A stretch of 64,000 nt of DNA from Euonymus europaeus. Taxonomy: Eukaryota; Streptophyta; Magnoliopsida; Celastrales; Celastraceae. How positions within the stretch are numbered: the stretch's first letter is position 1; each line of letters opens with the position of its first letter. The notes below the pieces were generated by a model. That model ran no database searches. It saw only the letters and a program-made list of their open reading frames with translations, and had not been told where the DNA came from. This document shows positions 56,801-64,000 of this stretch, piece by piece. The stretch spans positions 22,909,996 through 22,973,995 of the forward strand of contig OY756968.1 in the NCBI GenBank assembly GCA_963580455.1. The letters are read 5' to 3'. The position numbers were made by a program, and so were the translations under genes.

Positions 56801-58170
56801 AAGGGAACCGATGTGGGTGACTTTATGCTGGTCACCATTTGGTAGAGACACGAAAGAATTTGGTAAAGGCTCAGCAGTAGTAGGGAAATCAAGTGAACAA
56901 ACGACATGGTCACTAGCACTGCTGTTGATCAACCAAGGCACAAGGAATGGGAATTTAAGGATTGAAACAGAGAAAGTTGGAGTATTATCCTTATCTGCAA
57001 CAACAAAGATTGAAGACAATGTTGAAAATGGAATGGATGTACTTCCTTAGTGACTTTCTAAGTATGAATGAGCTCTCTCAGTTGGTTGATTGCCATTTGC
57101 ATTGTTGTTCATCTTAAGAAAGTTCATCAGCTGGGTGCACAACTCTGGAGACATTTGCAAGTTGCTGTGACTTAACTCAGTGCTTGGCATTATCTCTGCC
57201 TGATGCACATAATGGCTCCTATTAGCTCCCCTTTGCCCACTATAACGTTGATTCTTCCTGGCTTGTCAAGGCGGAGACCCGTGAAGTTTGTAACACTTGT
57301 CAATCAAATGACCTTGTTTATGACAGTAGCTACAAAAGATATTTTCTCGGCACCCTTGAACATGAGATTGAACATTTTCCCCCTCCTTCAGTAGCAGATT
57401 TAAAATCCATAGCAAAAGTGTTAAATGGAGGGGCAATAACAGCAGATTGATCGACAATTGTCTCTCAACATGCAACACCATAGAAAGTGCCTTAGTGCAA
57501 AGTGGCAGAGGATCCATTGATAAAATTTGGTTCCTTACAGTGGTGAAACAATCGTTCAGTCCCATAAGGAATATCATGGTTTGATCCTTTTGCTGGTACT
57601 AATCCAACGCCGCTCGCGCCCCACAACTGCAATCATATATCTCATTATAATAAACAAATTCATTCCAATATACCTTCTACTTAGTATAATATTCAGTGAT
57701 AGACATGTTGCCTTGACGAATTTCATACATCGCCTATCGTAATTGATACACGCGAGCATCATTTGAAGCGGCATATCTGGTCTGCAAGTCAACCCACAGT
57801 TCACAAGCAGATGCAAAAATAGAGAGACTATTTGCAATTTTGGTAAACACGTAGTTCATAATCCAGGTCAATACAAGGTTGTTACAATGCCTCCATGAGA
57901 CATATTGGGAATCAGCAGTGTCGATCTCCTTCATAGACCCATCTAAAAGCCCGCGTTTGTTCCAGCCCTCCAAAGTTGTGAGCATATTACGGCTCCAGAC
58001 ATGATAATTGTCCTCGCCAATGAGTGCAAGACCAATTAATTTCATCACCGCATAATCTGCAGTGGTAAGATGAAGTGAATCATCAAGTGGGTTGGAAGAA
58101 CTTGGATGAGTGGTGACGACAACACTCTGATCTGATTTCTCGATGGCCGCCATTGAGAAAAAGAAATATA
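53809..58170 (-). pseudogene. Copia gag-pol polyprotein, multiple stops and frameshifts
   Basis: Order on the minus strand: gag with LIGEDNYHVWSRNMLTTLEG (about 58000) and the CCHC knuckle CSYCHKQGHLIDKC (57300); protease (56930) where the active-site triplet reads N-S-S in LINSSASDHV instead of D-S-G; GAG-pre-integrase (WNNRLGHPS) and integrase (DLWGPHF, then FDNGP...); reverse transcriptase with GSKWIDKLKFNKDG, ARLVAQGFSQ, QLDVHNAFLNGDL and YVDDMVIGG; RNase H with CDSDWGACPSTRRSISGYC. Frames shift between blocks (for example between 57570 and 57730, and 55656 and 55970), and a TGA ends the RT piece near 54830. It encodes no working polyprotein. Confidence 0.9.
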
Positions 58171-58279
58171 AGATAATCACGATCCGAAATTGGGATAATC
58201 ACAATCTGGAATAGGGGTGACAAAATTTGCTCGCCCCGCCCCACTGCCATGCCTAATCTGGAACATGGCTCCAATACCA

Positions 58280-58510
58280 TGTAAAGATGTAGATTTCCAC
58301 AAGGAAACAACAAGAAGCACAAGGAAATATCCAGAGAAAAGCTTTCTTCTATATTCAAGATCAAAGAATAAAACCTCACTTCACCCTCTATATCTCTATA
58401 GACAACACATGAAAGAAAGAATAAAATAAATTGGCTACAGTAAAAGGCTTCAAAGTAACCCGCCCAAAACCTAGATGAATAATGTGTCATTTTATATACA
58501 ATGTTTAACA
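58280..58510 (-). repeat. 5' LTR of the copia element
   Basis: 231 bp, on the PBS side of the element. Confidence 0.92.
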
Positions 58511-58515
58511 TATGA

Positions 58516-58985
58516 ATTAGCCAGTTAGACCACTTGACATCAACAACGCATTGTTGAATGGAACTTTATAAGAGGATGTGTTTATGGTTCAGCCAGAGGG
58601 GTTTGTTGATTCTCACAAGTCACACTATGTCTGTATAGTTCCCGAGGCCTTGTATGGACTCAAACAAGCCACTCGTGCATGGTACGATAAACTCAAGGAG
58701 ACATTATTGAGTTGGGCATTTAAGAACTTCAAGAGTGACACTTCTTTGTTCTTTATCAAGCGAAACAGCCTGGTACTTTTTATTTTCATTTACGTGAGTG
58801 ATATAATTGTGACTGGGAGTGATGCTCATTTGTTACAACAATTTGTGGAGCGTCTCCATACCTTATTTGCACTCAAAGACTTTGGTTCATTACATCACTT
58901 TCTCAGTGTGGAAGTTTTCCAGGATGCAACAGGTATGGTCCTTACCCAAGACCTTTGTACTGAGAGAAGACAGTTAATGAACCAT
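58516..58985 (+). pseudogene. Copia reverse transcriptase relic (second element)
   Basis: Plus strand reads PLDINNALLNGTL, then a TAA, then EDVFMVQPEGFVDSHKSHYVC and ALYGLKQATRAWYDKLKE, followed by IFIYVSDIIVTGSDAHLL. This is the palm region of a copia RT from a different lineage and opposite strand to the intact-length copia next door. The catalytic YVDD reads YVSD, so an essential Asp is lost. The fragment stops near 58985. Confidence 0.85.
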
Positions 58986-58999
58986 TAGAAACCAACCAT

Positions 59000-60710
<1,711 letters not shown>

Positions 60711-62546
60711 CTAATAAGGTGAAGATTTCAGAAATAAGCCATATTAAGTTCCAAGTAGAAAGGAGGGAGCAACTCTAAACATCGAAATCATAAGTAAGCC
60801 AAGGATATGAAAACTCCAAACATAATGAGAGGCTACTTAAAGCAGATAAACTGGAATCAAAGGATAAAAGATCACAAGGAAACATTGATCTGCTTTGGCA
60901 GTAATATATTCAAAGTGTCAGCAGCTACATTAATAGCAAATAAAGATTAGAATGCACTCACTTCAAATTAACTGTCACATTTTTCACTTAAACATATTTT
61001 CAATGCATAGTTTGAAGGAGTGAAATAAGAAGCATCAACAAATTAGTTCATGCCGTCAAACTAATGTATTTACGTCATAGTAAGAACATAATCCATAATG
61101 CACTTCTTAATACATGTAACATCTACTTCAAGCAACAGAACCAGGCAGTAGAATGTAACGAAATTAAGTTTTGAAAATCAAAAATTAAAAGAACGAATTA
61201 AACGACACACCATTTAATCAATAACTTGAAAGGTGTAATAACATATAAAATATACAATTTGATACTAGGAAGAAAACAAAAATCAGCTCTGTAAATTTAA
61301 AATTAAAATGATCATCTTAAACTTTGACAAGGTCCTTTGATAATCTTAAAACTTGACAAGTTTTTCTTCCTTTTGAAATAAAAAATTCAACAAGGTCAAT
61401 AACTGGGTCAGTTAATTAATTTCCATCATGCATATGTACATTAAAACAGCCTAAGTGTATGCTCGTGGTGCTATTAATATACCCGAACAATTACAAATGG
61501 GAAGCCAAAAGTACACCGTATCAGGTATACCCTTGTCCTGTTAGCATGACATTTAACTATTTTCTTAAATCTACAAGTCCTTTTATGTTATTTTACTGCC
61601 TAATCCCAACTTTTAAATGATGTTTTGAGTAATGAAACTTTAGCTGGTTAATGCCGCTCTTCCTTCATTCTTAACTTAGAAGTTTGAACATCAACCATGC
61701 CAATCAAAAACATGTTTTCATTCTGGATTAGTGTTTTCAACAAATCCACTCAGAGAACATCAATGATAAGTTGGCTTCATCAAGTAATAGGCCATTTCAT
61801 ATAGAAGGCACAAATTTTTTCTCTCTTACTGGTTGGTACTATAAAAATGAATCCAAAACGAGATCAAATCAATACCTCGAGAAGCACATACAAGCAATAG
61901 AAACTAAGTACTGAATTCCATGACACATGGACACAAGAAAATATGTGATCTAAGTAGAAAGACGATATTGTAGAAAACAAAAATCTGATGCAATATCGTC
62001 ATTCTATACCGCTCCATTAAGAATATGAATCAGGCAGCATAATATCCTGGAATCAGGGAGGGATTGCTTGTCAATAGGCTGCCAAATGATAAGCATTAAT
62101 TACAGCTCCCAGGAAATCAAAGATGCAATATGGGAATGCTGGTCATCGTGCATATTAATCTTTTACTCTATATTTTGAAGATTGTTGTAACCAAGTCATT
62201 TCTCATTGTTTACATGGTAGCAATCCCAATAACAACATAATGCAATACTTATTTGAAACAATCTCATTACTTTTGATAAGTCAAAGCTTTGTTTTCGAAC
62301 AAACTGCGCAATATCAATTCATAGAAGAAGAAAAAATGCATACGAAATTCTTACCGTTGCAATGTGATAACCTAATTAAAAGATCTGCACAATCCGAACC
62401 TATAATACATGCCGCAATGAGATTTACTCATCCAGCCTTTCTTCACCTCCACTCAAAATCATTAAATGTTTGTCCATTACACCAGATTTGTTCGTTGCTT
62501 TTCGCCTGCTATGCCTCAAAATTACAGATTCTTGGAAGTTGATTTA
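60711..62546. other. Spacer, 3' flank of the PPR gene
   Basis: AT-rich with no recognisable gene or element ends. The stretch next to 62547 is probably the 3' UTR of the PPR gene. Confidence 0.5.
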
Positions 62547-64000
62547 TCACCAAAAATCTCCACAAGAACAGGCCCCGTCCCGAAAATGGTGAAATCTGCT
62601 GGCATCTCTAACAACTAATTCTCGTTCATAGAATTCAGAAACTAACTTGCAGAATGTATGACAATCACCACATACGCGGAGATTCTTCGTAATTCTAATG
62701 GTAGTTCTCTCAGAAGTATGAAGCAGAGCATATGCAATTGCCAGCCTTTCACTATGCCCATGGAGAATCTTCACTTTCTCTTCTTCATCCACATTGTGCA
62801 AAACATGTTTGGTTTGAGCTGTATAACCCCCTTCCCTTTCGAAATGCTCGGTGATTTTGGCTAACTTTTCGTATATCTTGTCGGACTCTGGATGAGCTTT
62901 GTCCCTTGCCATGAATGTATGAACACTACTCCCAACCTCAATCCAACTACAACCAGGATTTTTCTTCAAGCCGCTTCCCTTCATTCTCATTCTCACTTTT
63001 TCCACATCTTCCCATTTACCACTGGCAGCAAAGACATTGGATATAAGGACATAATTTCCTGAACTATCAGGGTCCATATCTAAAAGTTTCTTTGCTGCAA
63101 TTTCTCCTAGTTCTTTATTCTGGTGAACCCGGCAAGCCCCAAGGAGTGCACACCAGACTTCAGAGGTGGGTTCAATCTGCATAGTTTTCACAACACGGTA
63201 TGCCTCTTCCAAACGATTTGCCCTACCAAGGAGATCAACCAGGCAGGCATAGTGTTCTGGCCATGGCTCCAACTGATACTCATCTTGCATCATTTGAAAT
63301 AATTTTTTACCTTCATCGATCAATGCTGAATGACTGCATGCATAAAGAATTGCCAAGAAGGTAATATGATCCGGAACTTGCTTTTCATCCCTCATCCTAC
63401 TGAATAATTTGATTGCATCCCTTCCACGGCCATGCATTCCATTTGCATTAATCATATTAGTCCATAGAACTAGACATTTACTTTTGATACAATTAAATAC
63501 AATATAGGCATCTTTTAGAGCTCCACAACAAGCATACATATCTACAAGAGCATTTGCAATAGATCCTTCTATTACAAAACTGTTTCTGATTAAGAAGCCA
63601 TGGATCTCTTTTCCTTTCTTTAATGCAGACAAACTAGCGGCAGCTGAAAGTATGCTCACGAAGGTCACAGTATCTGGTTCAACATTAGATTCTTTCATGA
63701 AATAGAAAGTTTCCAGAGCCTCATTTGCAAGTCCATTGTGAACATATGATGAAATCATGCTCGTCCATGACACAACATCTTTGTAGTTAATAGATTCAAA
63801 CATTTGAATCGCGCAATCAATACTTCCACATTCTGCATATGCATTGACAAGTTTGTTTCGTAGCATTTGATCAAGTAATTCTCTTCTGGTTAAATAGCTA
63901 TGAACTTCTCTTACTAGGGATACACGGCATAAACCGATGCAAGCAAGCAGGACACTCCCTATCAGCATAACATCAACATTAATCCCCTCCATTTGCACTT
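62547..64000 (-). CDS. OTP86: DYW-type PPR RNA-editing factor (OTP86-like), C-terminal part
   Basis: Organelle RNA-editing factor of the PLS class; the window holds the last 483 codons, and the frame is open through the right edge, so the N-terminal repeats lie outside. PLS repeats are visible, e.g. NKLVNAYAECGSIDCAIQMF, NALVDMYACCGALKDA and WTNMINANGMHGRGRDAIKLF. E/E+ motifs follow (EPTSEVWCALLGACRVHQN, GCSWIEVGSSVHTFMARD). The DYW deaminase domain has the zinc/catalytic HSE in HGHSERLAIAYALL, CGDCHTFCK, and the ending CSCGDFW, where DFW replaces the usual DYW tripeptide. DYW proteins convert C to U at specific chloroplast or mitochondrial sites. Synteny with MIR167 and ACA12 points to OTP86 (At3g63370, rps14 editing), but repeat-by-repeat comparison is needed. 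Transcription is towards MIR167. Confidence 0.85.
   Translation of the reverse strand, partial: VQMEGINVDVMLIGSVLLACIGLCRVSLVREVHSYLTRRELLDQMLRNKLVNAYAECGSIDCAIQMFESINYKDVVSWTSMISSYVHNGLANEALETFYFMKESNVEPDTVTFVSILSAAASLSALKKGKEIHGFLIRNSFVIEGSIANALVDMYACCGALKDAYIVFNCIKSKCLVLWTNMINANGMHGRGRDAIKLFSRMRDEKQVPDHITFLAILYACSHSALIDEGKKLFQMMQDEYQLEPWPEHYACLVDLLGRANRLEEAYRVVKTMQIEPTSEVWCALLGACRVHQNKELGEIAAKKLLDMDPDSSGNYVLISNVFAASGKWEDVEKVRMRMKGSGLKKNPGCSWIEVGSSVHTFMARDKAHPESDKIYEKLAKITEHFEREGGYTAQTKHVLHNVDEEEKVKILHGHSERLAIAYALLHTSERTTIRITKNLRVCGDCHTFCKLVSEFYERELVVRDASRFHHFRDGACSCGDFW

Larger units (their letters stand above)
53539..58510 (-). mobile_element. Ty1/copia LTR retrotransposon, nested and inactive
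   Basis: 4,972 bp on the minus strand. LTRs: 53539-53784 and 58280-58510, both starting TGTAAA(T/G)ATGTAGATTTCC and ending CAATGTTTAACA in plus orientation. A perfect 5-bp TSD TATGA flanks it (53534-53538, 58511-58515). Next to the 5' LTR (right side) is the primer-binding site TGGTATTGGAGCC, and next to the 3' LTR a purine tract (TTGAGGGGGTG). The LTRs differ by several indels (including an AAGAAGCC repeat) and substitutions, so the insertion is not recent. It sits between a gypsy-type gag relic and another copia RT relic. Confidence 0.93.

Overview
The window is nuclear DNA from a eudicot plant. Evidence: genes split by GT-AG introns, plant-only families (DYW-type PPR protein, autoinhibited Ca2+-ATPase, SR-cyclophilin, SPIRRIG-type BEACH fragment), a MIR167 hairpin, and many plant transposons (Ulp1-carrying MULE, PIF/Harbinger, Stowaway-type MITE, Ty1/copia). 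Exact species cannot be told from the sequence.

Host genes. From left to right: exon 1 of a heterotrimeric G-protein gamma subunit (minus, continues off the left edge); an AMT3-type ammonium transporter (minus, 3 exons); a CYP63-type SR-cyclophilin (minus, 13 coding exons over 5.3 kb); a CML8/CML11-type four-EF-hand calmodulin-like gene (plus, 4 exons); a Myb/SANT-like DNA-binding protein (minus, 4 exons); an intronless ACA12/ACA13-type Ca2+-ATPase (plus); MIR167 (plus); and the C-terminal 483 residues of a DYW-type PPR editing factor (minus, runs off the right edge). From memory, this order matches two duplicated Arabidopsis chromosome 3 segments: AGG1-CYP63-ACA12-MIR167B-OTP86, and AGG2-CML11-ACA13-MIR167A. 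The window therefore looks like the unfractionated ancestral block, and it supports the gene names and the identity of the truncated end genes.

Accessory DNA. The left 5 kb holds a MULE-type MITE, a dead Harbinger element, an orientation-switching repeat field and an amidase exon relic. 15.9-17.5 kb is a decayed FAR1/FHY3-like gene. A solo LTR sits inside CML intron 1 and a LINE 3' fragment lies downstream of the CML gene. The 31 kb between the ATPase and the PPR gene is mostly transposons. It contains an 8,853-bp MULE (33,066-41,918) with 113-bp terminal inverted repeats differing at one base, a perfect 9-bp target duplication, an intact 766-aa transposase gene and a convergent, once-frameshifted DUF1985/Ulp1 protease gene. 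Further right are a non-autonomous MULE-like element, a Stowaway-like MITE, a gypsy-type gag relic, a nested 4,972-bp copia element with target duplication, a second copia RT relic, and a scrambled BEACH pseudogene.

The most unusual signal is in the large MULE. A short motif, GTTGATAA, recurs several dozen times in introns, UTRs and even the coding repeats of the Ulp1 gene. It lies on the plus strand over the plus-strand gene and on the minus strand over the minus-strand gene, so it is always on the sense strand, and the switch falls where the two genes converge.
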